DNA of 64,000 nucleotides from Mycolicibacterium moriokaense (GTDB lineage: Bacteria > Actinomycetota > Actinomycetes > Mycobacteriales > Mycobacteriaceae). Below are positions 63,444 through 64,000 of the stretch, one piece after another. The DNA is taken from positions 1-64,000 of the forward strand of contig NZ_QJJU01000007.1 in assembly GCF_003201655.1 (NCBI RefSeq), written 5' to 3'. The notes under the pieces are model-generated. The model made no database searches. It saw only the letters and a program-made list of their open reading frames with translations, and had not been told where the DNA came from. The translations under genes were made by a program, and so were the position numbers. Each line of letters begins with the position of its first letter. Position 1 is the stretch's first letter.

Positions 63444-63567
63444 TGGACTCCTTGTGATGTCGGTCTGTTCCGGGTGCTTCCCGGGCTGACATCAGAGTCT
63501 GATAGCGGTCTTGCGGGATCCTTGGGGAATCCTTGGAGCCTCAAATCGCCTGCTCAACGGCGGTGCG

Positions 63568-64000
63568 TCAGCCGTATTTGAGCCACCAATTGTGCAGGGC
63601 CTCGAGGTTTGTCCCCTGCACATCGCCGAGTATCAGGTCCGCATCCTTGGTCCACGTCACGTCGGGATTGGTGTTGTAGGTGCCGCACGCGACGCGACCT
63701 TCCACCTTGTCAGGGGTGTCGGTGTAGTGCCAGGTGGCAGGCGAGTCCAGGCCACTACCCGGACATTGGACTAGCTCGGAGTTCTCCTTGATCGCCGCGT
63801 CGAAGTGGCTGGCGAGTGTCGGTTGGTCGGCAAACAGCGAGATGCGGGCGGTACCCGGGCCGTCGGGCGTGGTGGGCGCTTTGCAATCGACCGTGGCCAG
63901 GGCGCCAGGAGCCGGCGGATGGACTTCTTGGCAATTGTCGGCGTTGTATCCACTCGGCAGCAGCGCCATCAGCTTCGAATCGAACGTCTCCGGCTTCTCC
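63568..64000 (-). CDS. Exported-type sensor/binding domain, partial (runs off right edge)
   Basis: The visible 144 codons start inside the gene (first residues EKPETFDSKLMALLPSGY) and run to the stop at 63568. Conserved features are DNCQ, ATVDCKAP, LVQCP-x-SG, WHYTDTP, VACGTYN and VTWTKDADLILGDVQG, with several paired cysteines. This pattern is found in mycobacterial secreted or kinase-attached domains. The N-terminus and any signal or kinase domain lie beyond the window. Confidence 0.7.
   Translation of the reverse strand, partial: EKPETFDSKLMALLPSGYNADNCQEVHPPAPGALATVDCKAPTTPDGPGTARISLFADQPTLASHFDAAIKENSELVQCPGSGLDSPATWHYTDTPDKVEGRVACGTYNTNPDVTWTKDADLILGDVQGTNLEALHNWWLKYG

Overview
The window is from a high-GC mycobacterium, most likely a fast-growing or environmental (Mycolicibacterium-type) species. 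The evidence is the set of genus-restricted families: PapA, MmpL, a FAAL-type FadD, a PE-PPE-domain acyltransferase, antigen 85, a LysB-like esterase and DUF732 secreted proteins. I see no insertion sequence, integrase or CRISPR array. Nearly everything looks chromosomal and vertically inherited.

Positions 192-19506 hold a glycolipid locus that matches the trehalose polyphleate (TPP) cluster in content and order. It has a GAP/Sap-like membrane protein, a giant two-module PKS (minus strand) and, divergently, papA3, mmpL10, fadD23 and a secreted PE-PPE acyltransferase. Next come an MFS permease, a PaaX-type regulator, a propionyl-CoA synthetase and an epoxide hydrolase (19511-24463).

Positions 24935-29796 are the most unusual part. 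They encode small secreted proteins, a TatA paralog, an ECF sigma factor translationally coupled to a membrane-anchored Rieske protein whose N-terminus looks like an anti-sigma domain, a Met-rich cupredoxin lipoprotein, a Tat-signal metallophosphoesterase and a small membrane protein. Five copies of a GTAACC-based motif sit upstream of these genes, suggesting one small self-controlled envelope/redox regulon.

Positions 32076-44885 are a potassium island: a KimA/APC-like permease, a winged-helix regulator, kdpE, kdpD, kdpC, kdpB, kdpA, kdpF and a 27-residue peptide. Divergently there is a second, orphan kdpA behind a strongly structured leader. A 171-bp remnant of the 3' end of kdpE lies downstream of the permease.

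Positions 45040-46835 carry a small Cys-rich ORF and two tandem LysA-like barrel proteins that lack both the PLP lysine and the C-terminal domain. A tRNA with a Leu(UAA) anticodon follows. Positions 46999-50467 are gene-sparse, with small exported or membrane proteins, two related 5' leader elements and a gene broken by two tandem microduplications.

The right part (50555-64000) has antigen 85, a DUF427 protein, a chromosomal LysB homolog, a DUF1232 protein, a YVTN propeller, a CitA/DcuS-type two-component system, a dicarboxylate symporter (dctA), a limonene-epoxide-hydrolase-like protein, more small secreted proteins, a lipid-transfer thiolase, a rhodanese and a CDS running off the right edge.
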